A DNA stretch of 64,000 nucleotides. Source: Eucommia ulmoides (lineage: Eukaryota; Streptophyta; Magnoliopsida; Garryales; Eucommiaceae). A program made the translations under genes and the position numbers. Numbering within the stretch: position 1 is the stretch's first letter; each line of letters begins with the position of its first letter. The notes beneath the pieces are model-generated. The model saw only the letters and a program-made list of their open reading frames with translations. It did not search any database and was not told where the DNA came from. Positions 23,914 to 34,696 of the stretch are shown here, one piece after another. The DNA lies in assembly GCA_016647705.1 (NCBI GenBank), contig CM028326.1:3224001-3288000 (forward strand), in the 5' to 3' direction.

Positions 23914-25180
23914 CTAAAAAATAACATGCATAGACTCCTCAACTACTAACATACGTTTATTATAAACTCTATAAACCTTACTGTTAATAGCATATCCAAG
24001 AAAAATCTCATAGTCAGATTTAACATCAAATTTATCTAGATTATCTTTATCATTCAAAATAAAATATTTATAATCAAATACCTTGAAGTAGGATATGTTT
24101 GGAGTCTTACCGTTCCAGATTTTATAAGGGGTTTTATTAAACCCTTTACAAATTGATATCTGATTTACCACGTGGCAAGTTGTACTTACTACTCCAGCCC
24201 AGAAGTAGGTTGGTAAACGAATTTCATATAGCATCGTTCTGGCCATCTCCTGAAGCGTCATGTTCTTCCTTTATGCAACACCGTTTTGTTGTGGTAATCT
24301 CGGTGCAGAGAAGTTATGAACATAATTATGCTCATCACAATAACTGATTACATCATCATTTTTAAACTCTCTACCTCTATTACTACGAATATTAATAATA
24401 GAGTATTACTTCTCATTTTGAACACTTTTACAAAGTTTAGAAAACACAAAAGCAACTTCACTGTTCTTAGTAAGAAAGAACACCCAAGTAAATCTAGAGT
24501 AGTCATCAACTATTACAAATGCATAAAATTTACCTTCAAGACTAGCAATAGAATTTGAACCAAATAAATCAAGATACAATATTTCAAGACATCTAGACGT
24601 TGACGTGTGTATCTTTTTTTTAAATGATGATCTAGACTGCTTGTCTAACTGACATGCATCACATACTTTATCTTTCATAAATTTTAAATCAGGTAGGCCA
24701 TGTATGAGATTCTTCTTAGATAAGTTAGATATCAATTCCATACTAGCATGCCCAAGTCTCTTATACCATAATCAGCTATTTTCTGATAAAACATTTAAAC
24801 AAGATAAATTTTGAGAAGTAAAATTATCAAATGAACATGTGTAAATATTCTCAAAACATGATGCAACCAATAAGATGTTACTATCATGTCTATTCTTAAT
24901 TATGCATCTATCATGATCAAACACAACATTATAACTATTGTTACACAATTGACTTATACTAAGCAAGTTATGTTTAAGATCATCAACTAATAAAACATCT
25001 TTAATAATAGTAATACCATTATCGATATTACCTATACTGATAATTTTACCCTTAGCGTTATCTCCAAATGTCACATGACCTCTATCTTTAGGTGTCAAAG
25101 ATATAAATTTTGATTTATCTCCCGTCATGTGCTGAGAACAACCATTGTCCAGGAATCATTTGTCATTGCCTATCGATACT
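23914..25180 (-). pseudogene. Copia protease and integrase, broken
   Basis: The protease site reads FLDNGCSQHMTGD just after a stop (near 25160-25120); functional relatives have W-F-L-D-S-G, so both the Trp and the catalytic-triplet Ser are lost. The pre-integrase segment follows (NLLSISQLCN). The integrase zinc region (LIHGLP...CDACQLDKQ) and the core with LYLDLFG and VIVDDYSRFTWV lie at 24741-24406. A further part (MLYEIRLPTYFWAG, NKTPYKIWNGKTP) is at 24261-23914. Stops and frameshifts lie between these blocks. Confidence 0.9.
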
Positions 25181-25232
25181 TTCAGAATAACCTACAAGAA
25201 ACACCTCAAATAGTTCCTAAGTGGTACCTAGT

Positions 25233-26763
25233 CTACATGGGTTCGATCTTATTAGTTGGGACACTTTTAGTTTCTTTTGGAATCCAAACTTGTTTGCAGT
25301 TAGATATTTTAGCAAAACATCTACGAATAGTATGCCCTAAAACGTTACATTTAAAACATCTAACAAGACCCCTAGTTTCAGAAAAGAATTTATGAAAGCA
25401 TTTTTGTTTAAGATTTTTCTGAAATCCAATACCGACTTTATCAAAAATACCTCGTGAACTTCCCAAAAATATTTTCAAATTATTCTCACCACTGGTGAAT
25501 TTGAGAACAATTGAATGTAAATCCAACATCTTGGATTTTAATTTAATGTTTTCAGATTCATAATCCATTACTTGTTTGTTTAATGTGTTAATTGTACTTT
25601 GAAGGGTATTAATTTTAGAACACTAATTTTTAAAATCATACGTAAGTTCTTGATATACATCAAATAATTCATCAAAATCTAAAGGGTAAGAACTTGAACA
25701 TTTAGTTATCTCATCACTAGTGGCCATTAGCGCAAGCATGGACGATTTTTCACTTCCTGATTTTTCCGAACTACTCGATTCAGTATCATCCCAAATAGCT
25801 TTCATAAACTTCTTCTTACTCTTCTTTCATTTCTTTTTCTTTTTTATTTTCTTATCTTTTTCCTTATCTTTCTTCGATTCGAGACATTCGGTGTGGAAGT
25901 GGCAAGTCTTGTGACAGTTGTAACATTCCATATTGTTCATGTTGAAATTATTCTTTTCACGGAATGTACGTCAAGTCATTCTTCTGAAATTCTTCGAGAG
26001 AAGTGCCACATATTTTTCTTGCTCATTGTCAAGACTCACATCATCACTATCATCCTCTTCCTCTGTTTTTTGAACCTTCAATGCCAATGACTTCTTTTTG
26101 ATATTCTCAGTGTCATCCTCATATCCTCGAATTGTCGTCTCATGCGTTATTAGGTTGCCGATGATGTCATCAATTTCATATTTTACAAGATTCTTAGCTT
26201 CTTCAATTGCAGTCACCTTCAGCTCCCATACTTTAGTTAAAGATCTCAAAATCTTTTAAACTTTATCCTCCGTGGAGTATGACTTTCCGAGTTGATTCAA
26301 ATGGTTGCAAATATTATTGAATCGTATATACATCTCTTGAATTGATTCTGCTTCTCCCATTCTGAATAATTCAAAGTGATGAATTAAGGCGTTGATTTTT
26401 TACTATTTCACTTGACTAGTCCCTTCGTAGATAACCTGTAATTTGTCCCACATTTCTTTTGCCGATCCGCAACCTGAGACCTTGGAATATTCATTAGCAT
26501 TTAAAGAGAAAAACAAAATGTTAATAGCTTGAGAATTAATGAAAAGCTTATGTTTATTAGAAGTGGTCAATTGCTATTTTTTCTTGGCAACTGCATTTTC
26601 CATAGGGACAAACGGACTATCCTCAATCGCTAGCCACACGTCGTAATTTGTGGCTTAAAGGAATGTAATCATCCTGTCCTTCCAGAGTGCATAATTTTCA
26701 CTTGCAAACAAATGTGGTCGGTGCATAGACTGTCCCTTACCTAATGTCCCTATTGGGTGCGCC
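25233..26763 (-). pseudogene. Copia gag, broken
   Basis: The frame opens with ATG at 26763 (MAHPIGTLGKG), only about 40 bp inside the primer-site region. It passes through a UBN2-type gag domain (FASENYALWKDRM; SQAINILFFSLN), interrupted by stops. Blocks at 26249-25971 and 25805-25623 continue the protein. A zinc knuckle, CFKCNVLGHTIRRC (CX2CX4HX4C), is preserved at 25568-25233. The knuckle would bind the RNA genome in a functional particle. Confidence 0.85.
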
Positions 26764-26878
26764 ATGTGATCTTTGTTAGCTAGTGTATCGAGCTAAACCA
26801 GTTTTGATGTCAATTGTTGAACCAGTTATTTACCCAAGAATGGGGGTGAATTGGGTAGATCACTGAGCCAACACATCC

Positions 26879-27290
26879 GCATATAACACACACACATATA
26901 TATATATATATTCAAACACAGATTATACATATACATATTTAATCACTTGTGGTTGGGAATTGATTGCTTCTAAAGCATCGATTCCTAACCACATTTTCAT
27001 TATTATTATTATTATTATTTTAATTTATTTATTTACACTAATTATTCCTCATGAAATAAAAAAAAATATTAGTCATATCCCAAAATTTTTAAAAATATAT
27101 TTCAAATAACACAATAATTCCAAAACTTTTAAAAATAAATTTAAAGTTAATATTTAATCCCCAAGAATTATCAAATATATATATATATATATATATATAC
27201 CATAAATTTTCATAATATACAAAATAACCCAAAAATATTAAACTTAAATAAAATAATATTTTTAAAATATAAATCTCTCGATGTATTAAA
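26879..27290 (-). repeat. Right piece of the split outer LTR
   Basis: Continues the outer LTR after the CATCC duplication and matches 30737-31188 of the intact right LTR, including 'cacttgtggttgggaattgatt' and the TA/TAA-rich stretches. It contains microsatellites at about 27000-27020 (ATT) and 27176-27200 (TA). Confidence 0.85.
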
Positions 27291-27878
27291 ATCTACCCCC
27301 CTTAAATAAATTTCGTCCTCGAAATTGCATTCAAAACAATAATAATTCAGAATCGCACCATATGGTCATGTTAGTCGCACTCGATTCTAGAACAATTGTT
27401 CTCTATGTAGGGTCCTGTAATCGAAAATCATCACCAATCCACATCTTACCAAAATTTATATTACGTATCGCCACTTCCGCATTTGTGGTAACTCATACTT
27501 TATTCAACACAACTCAATATAGTGCACTTTGGTTGGTAACATCTAATACAGATAACCAATTGCTAAAGAATCTTATATTTCTAAATACTTTCATTGCGCT
27601 ACTCTGATAAAAATAATAATAAATATATCTCTATATTTATAACCAACAAATATATATTTTTAAAATATCACGAAAGTCGCACTTGGATTGAATCTATCTC
27701 AATTCCAACATATTTATGACCTCAATAATTTTCTCACTTGATATAACTTTTCAAGTTCACTGTCATATCCCATAACCAATATTGATCAATTCTATCCAAA
27801 ATTCAAGTCAACCTATCCGCAATCAACATCACTACCAGTAGATAACCTAATTCCATATGAACTGTCCCGTGAGACTAA

Positions 27879-28468
27879 GGCCCCGTTTGGTTAGTGTTCC
27901 CAACCAAATCCAACCCAAAAATTCTGAGTTTGATTTTTGAAAACGCGTTTGGCAAATACAAAACTCAACTCAACTCAACCCAACCCAAAAAATAGGAATT
28001 GATTATCAAAATGTTAAGGAAATGAGAAACAAAAAAAAAAATTTTTTTTTTTTTGCCCAAAAAACTCAACCTAAAGTTCTCAACTCCGGTCACCGTCTGA
28101 CAACCACCCGCCGCCGTCCACCGCCGCTAGTCACCGTCCATCGGTCGCCACCGTTCGGTGACCGTCTTCGGCCACTTCCAGCGACCGTCTCCTGACACCA
28201 TGCGTTGCCTTCTGTCCGTCGCCGCCGGCCACCGTCTAACACCACCGCCGCCGTCAGCCGCCGCCAAACACACAAAAAAATTTCAAAAAAAAATAATTAG
28301 TTTTAGAATAAAATCGTTACCAAACACGATTCTGTTCTCAACACAAAACAAAAATTGTCGTTACCAAACGCAATTCTGTTCCCAAAATTCTCAACCCAAC
28401 CCAATCTAATTCAACCCAACCCATTCCAGTTGGGTTCAAAAAAGTGGGAACACTAACCAAACGCCACC
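27879..28468. mobile_element. Tourist-like MITE inside the outer retroelement
   Basis: The left end is GGCCCCGTTTGGTTAGTG and the inverted right end is GGTGGCGTTTGGTTAGTG, flanked by TAA on both sides (27876-27878, 28469-28471). The 590 bp hold a GC-rich core (28085-28265) of CCGCCG-type runs with no protein homology. Insertion followed that of the host retroelement. Confidence 0.8.
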
Positions 28469-28559
28469 TAAAATAATCAATTTCAATATCCATGTTAAAA
28501 TCTCAATTTAATTCTATAATCTCGTAAACTTTTCCTCAAAATATCAACACAATCCAAAC

Positions 28560-28800
28560 TTGAAATAACGAATTTTTTAAAATACGTTTAAAAACATATA
28601 AATACTTCTCAACCATATAAATACGTCTCAAACACATAAATACGTTTTAACTGTATAAATACATCTCAAAACAAATAAATATGTATCAAACTACAAATAT
28701 CAAATACGTCTCAAATATACCAATGCGTTTCAGTCACATAATTATGTCTCAAACATAAAAATACGTTTCAAACACATAAAGGATATTTTGCCTCAAAAGT
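28560..28800. repeat. Tandem 'aaatacgtctcaaacacat' array
   Basis: About ten imperfect copies of a unit around 22-25 bp centred on 'ataaatacgtctcaaac' follow each other. Non-coding, in the internal region of the outer LTR element. Confidence 0.75.
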
Positions 28801-29179
28801 TCAATACTCACGCAACATGACAAGTTCCATACTCAAGCAAAACATGTATATAAAAATACTACATAAAATCTGCCAAAAGGTTTAACAATTTCCTCACACT
28901 CCGATTCTACCTATCGCTAGTATTGTACCAATATCTATCTGAATATTTTTTTGTTGTACTTTCTTTATAATACAAAAATAATTTATGGATGAATTTTTTT
29001 TTTTTTTTTTTTTCAAAATCCATTTTCAACAAATATTACCACACTAGAAAAAATTTCAAAATTCCACAAATATTATAGAACAACCGAATTTAAATCAATA
29101 AATCAACTTACTTTTATATAATAAAATATCATACTTCCTTACTAGATATAGAATCATTTTACCTCACGATTGGGAGTTA

Positions 29180-29620
29180 TCATATCAACTACCTGCTGGA
29201 CTTGTTTTCCTGTCAGGTGTCAATACAACATATCATGATCAATTCCATATTCAACTTCTCATGTCAAATCAACAACATATTTTTATCACCTGCAAAACTT
29301 GTTCTCTTGTCAGGTCTAACAACATATTCACAATCAATTTCATATTCAACTCCACCACATTATATCCTCAATACCATATTAATAATCAATACAATATTCA
29401 ACTCCACCATATTGACAGTCAACCACACGTGGTAAAAATCACCATATTATACTGATAATCATCGTAAACAACAATAATATATATCAACTATTTGCAGGAC
29501 TTACCTTCTTAATAGGTCACAATACAACGTTTTATTGGACATACCCTTCTGTAAGGACCAATAACATCTCGCAGGACATGTCTTCCTGACGAGACATTTA
29601 TGGCATACTAGGATAATAAA
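29180..29620. repeat. Diverged repeats with 'aggacttgtcttcctgtcagg' motif
   Basis: Five related blocks of roughly 80-100 bp each contain a 'gcaggacttgt(c)ttcctg' core followed by 'caatacaacatat'. The cores lie near 29195, 29290, 29495, 29537 and 29575. They are non-coding and probably arose by tandem duplication in the retroelement. Confidence 0.6.
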
Positions 29621-30170
29621 ATTCATTTTTCACCTTTAATTTTTTTTTTTTTTTTCCATTTAACATGATTTTTATTATTCCCATAATGATCCGAATTGAC
29701 ATGAACTAGAAATTTCAGTAAGTGTTTGGACTTTAGGAATCAACAGCAAGAGATTCTATTTCACAGATATGTTTTGGAAGCTATATTTATAGATAGCATA
29801 TACTTCAACATTTAGCCCAAATAATTTGTACAGTACTGCTAATACTTTTAACCAACACTATATGGATAATATGCATAGGTTACCATCATGAAATAGTACC
29901 CCAATATTCCACAACTTAAAAGTTAAAAGACAACATTTTTAGTGCCCAAATTTTAGAAATAAAATAAAAATCACATCGGTAATGTCTTGTTTGAATTGAT
30001 ACCACATTACGAAAATAGGGCTACAAGGATGTTCTAATCCTCCACATCTCTTTTTTTTTTTTTTTTGAATTAGTGAATTATAAGAAAATCATTATTTTTA
30101 AGTAATTGTAATACTTCACTTATTATGAGTAATGAGTACAATAATTCAAGCATAGGGTAATCGTAAACCC

Positions 30171-30182
30171 GCTTTGATACCA
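30171..30182 (-). other. Primer binding site of the outer LTR element
   Basis: On the minus strand it reads TGGTATCAAAGC, one base from the common tRNA-Met complement TGGTATCAGAGC. It lies three bases inside the right LTR. Confidence 0.8.
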
Positions 30183-30185
30183 CTT

Positions 30186-30932
30186 TATAACGGCCAGATT
30201 TTTCAGATCAGCTACGCAGTTTTTCTCCTTGGAGAATTAATACTAAAGTCGAATGACCTATATTTCATTTTATAAAAACTGATAAATTTTACAAACTACG
30301 ACGGTAGTTATAATTATCGATTTATCAAATCAATTTTACAACAATAAATAATAAATACAATTAATACAAATTAAATAAAAAATCAAATAAAATTCCCGGC
30401 ACAATTTCATTCTCACCGGTTTTACAATCAAAATTATGGAATTGTGGGTCAGGGCTCCGTAGAATTTCAACTCCTTTAACACGTGTATCTATTATTTTTT
30501 GGAAATTAATAACTATAATTCAATAACAACCATAAAATAAATCACACAATAGAGTAATTAAATATATGTATTAAAAGAGTTAGAAATTTTATCTGAAATT
30601 TAAATCGAAATCGTCACGGTATAAATTCTATTTATTTTTATTTTTTTTATCATTTTTTTTTACTTCGCCAAAAGCCGCCGCAAAAGATCTATACTATATA
30701 TGCATATATATCTCCCCCAAAAGCCCATCATCCATCCGCATATAATATATAGATTATATCTATACATATTTAAACATAGATTATGCATATACATATTTAA
30801 TCACTTGTGGTTGGGAATTGATTGTTTCCTTAGAAAGCATCAATTCCTAACCACATTTTTTTTTTTTTTAATTATTATTATTATTATTATTATTTAAATT
30901 TATTTATTTATATTAATTATCTCTCTTAAAAT

Positions 30933-30973
<41 letters not shown>

Positions 30974-31188
30974 TATATTCCAAAACTTTTAAAATTATAT
31001 TTCAAATAACACAATAATTCTAAAAATTTTAAAAATCAATTTAAAGTTAATATTTAATCCTCAATAATTATCAAATATATATATATATATATACACACCA
31101 TAAATTTTCATAATATACAAAACAACCCAAAAATATTAAACTTAAATAAAATAATATTTTCAAAATATAAATCTTTCGGGGTATTACA
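30186..31188 (-). repeat. 5' LTR of the outer element, intact
   Basis: A 1,003-bp LTR starting TATAACGG (TGTAACGA in the other copy) and ending GTATTACA. It contains the hairpin-like 'gttgggaattgatt ... catcaattcctaacc' found also in the split LTR, and longer TA and TTA microsatellites (30870-30895, 30937-30970). Confidence 0.85.
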
Positions 31189-31193
31189 CTATT

Positions 31194-31690
31194 CGTCGCC
31201 GCCGCCCACACTGTCATTGTCGTTGCCGCTGCCCACACTGTCGTACACCATCGTTGACTCTGTCATCGATTATTGGATAGCCTTTTGTCTCTGGCCTTGT
31301 CGCCATCGCCACATTGTCATTCAATTGTTGCACAGCCGTTGTCGTCGCCTTTGTCGCCCTTGCCACTTGTTATCGTCGTCTCCTTCATCAACCATATCTA
31401 TGGCTCAGATCTGGTTCATCCCCGCCGTCTCAACTCTTAACCGCCATCGCCATTGTCGTCTTGTTTATCCCCGTCGCCCACAACCTCACCGACCAACGTC
31501 ACGTTCATTCTTGTGCCCGCCTTGTTGCTCGTTGGCGTTGCAGTTGTTGTTGTTGACGTCTCAATTTGTAAACGCCTCGTCCACGTTCCTCTGTACTTCT
31601 TCCTTTTCTTTCGCCATAGCTCCGTTTTTACCGTCGCCGCCTCGCTGCTCGTCATTGTTTCTTCCTACATAAATTTGGCCAAATGTAAGT
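31194..31690 (+). other. GC-rich, CTC/GTC-rich stretch, gene uncertain
   Basis: The sequence is enriched in 'gtcgtcgcc' and 'cattgtcgt'. It gives overlapping frames in several phases, one of 151 aa, with no recognisable domain, and a donor-like GTAAGT at 31684. This could be a first exon of an unknown gene or, more likely, a low-complexity remnant. Confidence 0.2.
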
Positions 31691-31699
31691 AGATTTGAT

Positions 31700-33480
31700 T
31701 TCTCTGATTTCTTCTTCGTAACGTGTGCGATATTCTTGATTTCTTGAATCTCAATGACTTACTTAAATCATTGTTTGATTTTCGCATTTTTAGATCTTAA
31801 TTCATCTCCATCCATTTATTTGTCTGTAGATTCTGAATTTTTCAGTTCATAATCAATATTTTTAGGGTTTTATAATTTTCAATGGATTTCCACTTTGTTC
31901 TTCTTCTTTTTTTTCACTTAATTATTAAGTGGATTTATGTAATTTTTTCAATGGAATGTCACTGAAAATTAATATTTAGTGGATTTTTTTTTTTATTTTT
32001 GAATTCAATGGATTTGGATTCTTGATTTAATTTTTAATAGATTTATTCATGAGAATATGACAAGGTGGTGACTTTTTTATGGTGGTTTGGTTTTTGAAAG
32101 CTTCCTTTCATAACCTAAAAATTAATTTGGGTTATATAGTTTTTAGTGGAATTCTATTTGATTTTTATATTGGATTTTCACTTAATTATTAAGTGGATTT
32201 ATTTAAGTGATTTTTAGGGATATTTAAGGTTTTTTTACAAAATTATATATTCAGAATAAAAAATAAAATTAATTGAAATTTCTATTAAAAATTAAAATTC
32301 ATTGGATATTACAAAAAAAAAAAAAATTAAATGAAACATACATAAGGCTATTTATGACATTTTAAAAAAAATGTATATTTTTAATAAAAAATAAAATTAA
32401 TTAAATTTTTTATTAAAAAATAAATTTTAGTGGAATTTCAAAAATTAATTGAAATTTGTGTATTAGGGGGAGTAATTTTGGAGCGATAATTGTTTGATAC
32501 TTTTGAACAAGTTTAATTTCAGTAGTTCTTAGAATTATGTTTTTTTATTTTTCGAACCCTTGAAAAAAATCTTATTTTAATATAATTTACAATTTTACCT
32601 TCATATATTGCAAAAATAAATTAAAAATTATATTATCAAGAGTATAATAATAATTTTTCTCTCATCTTGAAAAACTCTCCCTCATTTTCCTCTCAAATTA
32701 GTGAAGAAAAAAAATTATTTATGAAATTGCATATTTTTCTTCTTATTTTTCTTTTTTTTTTTTTTTTTTTTCATTTTCCATCCACACAAAACAAACTTTT
32801 TTTTTTAATCTTATTTTCATTTCTTTATCCATCTATTTTTTCATCCCAACAAACACACTTACGTACGTTTAGTGATGGAAAAGAAAAAAAAAGAAATATT
32901 TTTGTCCACTATAATTTTTTTTTTTATTTCCCCACTATTGTTTGGTTAGGCAAAAAAATAAATAAAATAATTCATTTTTATATAATTTACTATTTTGTCC
33001 ACATATATTAAAAACAAATCCAATATAATTATAATTTTACTCATTTTTTCTCACTTTCTTTCATTTTCTTCTTAAATTTGTATAAAAAAAATTACTTAAA
33101 AAATTTTGTATTTTTATTTTTTTTTATTTTTCGCTTCATACTAAATAAATTTTATTTTTTATATTTTTTAATTATTTTTTCATCCAACCAATTTAAAAAT
33201 TAAAAAGACGTTACAAACTTATTTGGGGCTTATCTTTGTTTCATAGTATAGTAATCCATTTGGCTAAGGAACCACGTAAGTGTCGCATCACATGGGTGAT
33301 GAGCTGGCAATGACCTTGACATAACCCATTAAATATCCATATTTTGGTGTGTCGGCCTCCCATTTTAATATAAACATAATTTAATTAGTATAGTCTTAAA
33401 TAAACATTTTATTATATTTTCTGTATTTGTGTTTTAGGATCAATATTTTCTCATATTTTCAATCAAATACTTATAATTAA
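31700..33480. other. AT-rich intergenic DNA with diverged internal duplication
   Basis: No gene is supported. The segments 32560-32720 and 32970-33130 resemble each other ('ataatttac(a/t)attttg', 'cattttc(t)tc'), suggesting an old tandem duplication or a MITE with related arms. The 114-aa frame at 32667-33011 is mostly Phe from T runs. Confidence 0.5.
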
Positions 33481-33489
33481 ATTTTTTAT

Positions 33490-33760
33490 CATCGGTCATT
33501 ACCGTCACCTTCCTTCGCCACCAACTATGCGACCTCAAGTTTCTGATCGTTGAAATACAACCATCGGGAACAGCAAGATTTTTTTTTGTCACAAGGAACT
33601 ATTTATTTCTAAGTATATTTTTAGTTATACATAACTATTTTTATTTTTTAGTTATATCTTTAAAAAATATTTTCACTTCCATACATGTTTTTTTTAGTTA
33701 CATTCATCATTCATGTAATTTTTTTACGAACAACAATCGAAAAATTAGTTATATATAATT
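33490..33760. repeat. Second copy of the repeat family at 6200-6620
   Basis: Shares the 'tagttatacataactatt' motif string, 'agttacattca' and the tail 'caacaatcgaaaaattag' with the earlier copy. Non-coding. Confidence 0.55.
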
Positions 33761-33804
33761 AAAAAGTATATTGAAAAAATCTGGCATACGGAATATGGGG
33801 GGGT

Positions 33805-33938
33805 ATGGCGGTTGGTAATACACCTCTAAATTCTTGTATATCATAACGAGGTTGGGGTTGGGGTTGGGGTTGGGGGGGGGGGGTGGGAGATGGCGGTTGG
33901 TAATACAACTCTAAATTCTTGTATATCATAACGAGGTT
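33805..33938. repeat. 49-bp direct repeats around a telomere-like GGGGTT tract
   Basis: Copies at 33805-33853 and 33890-33938 both contain 'atggcggttggtaatac' and 'cttgtatatcataacgagg'. Between them lie four GGGGTT units and a run of 12 G. The G-rich tract satisfies the pattern for a G-quadruplex on the plus strand. Confidence 0.85.
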
Positions 33939-33963
33939 ATTGGTGAACAATTCACAAACTTAA

Positions 33964-34457
33964 GGTTGTGTTTGGAGGTTGTGTTTGGATAAAGAATTTG
34001 AGAGAGAGATTTGATTTGGGTAAATGATTTCAAAATCCTTTCTTGACAAATACCTTGTTTGTGTATTTATGAAAAATGATTTGTAAAATCCTTTCAATTA
34101 AAAAATAGTGATGAATGAAGGATTTGAAAATCCTTTCAAACTAGGTATCATTTACAAATCTCTCCAATGAGTGATTTCAGATCTGTCGACCACCACCATC
34201 AGCCGCCGACTGTCCATTAGCCACCACCACAGACCACCGCCGCCTGCTACCGTCGGCCGCCATAGCCGACCACCACCCCCTGCCGCTGCCGACCACAATG
34301 ATGATGGTGGTTATCCAAATAAATAAATTGTAAATTCTTTGCCTAAAATAGTTATCCAAACAAGGGATTTGTAAATGATGGGATTTCAAAATCCGGGATT
34401 TCAAAATCCAGGATTTTGAAATCCATTCATTTACAAATCCCTTACCCAAATGCAACC
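33964..34457. mobile_element. Tourist-like MITE with duplicated left end
   Basis: TAA flanks both sides (33961-33963, 34458-34460). The left end GGTTGTGTTTGG is present twice in tandem, and the inverted right end is GGTTGCATTTGGG. The inside has 'ggattttgaaatcc' palindromes near 34385-34425 and a GC-rich core at 34195-34300. Confidence 0.75.
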
Positions 34458-34696
34458 TAAAATTCTTGTCCATGTAGTCCACACGTTACTGTAATTGTTT
34501 TGCCAGACGTTTATAATTATTGTACCACATGAAAGTCATTGTAATTTTTTAAATAAAAAATTGCAATAACTTTTATATCTTGTAATAATTTTTACAAGAT
34601 ATAAAATTGTGTCGATTAGGTTGAATGAATGATATGTTATAAAATTTGGACTGGGCAAAACAACCTATAATAAAATATTAACCATTAAACTAAGAG

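Larger units (their letters stand above)
19152..26873 (-). mobile_element. Ty1/copia retrotransposon inserted in the outer LTR
   Basis: The element starts TGTTGGCC, ends GCCAACA, and is flanked by a perfect CATCC duplication (19147-19151 and 26874-26878). Coding order on the minus strand is gag, protease, integrase, reverse transcriptase, RNase H, which is the copia order. Every domain is interrupted by stops or frameshifts. The 5' LTR at the right appears shortened to about 59 bp (26815-26873). Next to it is a degenerate primer site (TGACATCAAAAC, 26803-26814). The 3' LTR begins at 19152, but its inner end could not be found. Confidence 0.85.
18616..27290 (-). repeat. 3' LTR of the outer element, split by the copia insertion
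   Basis: Two pieces, 18616-19151 and 26879-27290, together about 948 bp, align in order with the right LTR at 30186-31188. The break point corresponds to 'catccatcc|gcatata' in the intact right LTR. The inner edge reads ATGTATTAAA where the right LTR has GGGTATTACA. Confidence 0.85.
27291..30185 (-). other. Internal region of the outer LTR element, non-coding
   Basis: No gag, protease, integrase or RT motif is visible in any frame over 2.9 kb. The region holds a MITE (27879-28468) and two tandem-repeat tracts. Non-coding internals bounded by intact PBS and PPT are the mark of a LARD-type element that depends on proteins supplied by a relative. Confidence 0.65.
18616..31188 (-). mobile_element. 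Non-coding LTR retrotransposon (LARD-like), with a copia element nested in its left LTR
   Basis: The element is flanked by a perfect 5-bp duplication, CTATT (18611-18615 and 31189-31193). It starts TGTAACG and ends GTATTACA; read on the minus strand it begins TGTAATACCCC, as many plant Gypsy-type LTRs do. A tRNA-Met-type primer site, TGGTATCAAAGC, sits at 30171-30182 next to the right LTR, and a polypurine tract (AAGGGGGGTAG, minus strand) at 27293-27303 next to the left LTR, so transcription would be leftward. The internal 2.9 kb, including a MITE, shows no gag or pol. Before the nested insertion the element was about 4.8 kb. Confidence 0.85.

Noticed and set aside
19152..26873. TIR-like ends (TGTTGGCCTAGTGATC and its inverse) suggesting a DNA transposon
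   Set aside because: Gag-protease-integrase-RT-RNase H order, a 5-bp duplication and a primer-site remnant show it is a copia element. The inverted ends are the LTR start and LTR end.
28090..28409. GC-rich frames of 61-83 aa
   Set aside because: They lie in the GC-rich core of a MITE (27879-28468), not in a gene.
31217..31692. Overlapping frames of up to 151 aa on both strands
   Set aside because: The sequence is a GTC/GCC-rich low-complexity tract. All frames are open for that reason, and no domain is recognisable.
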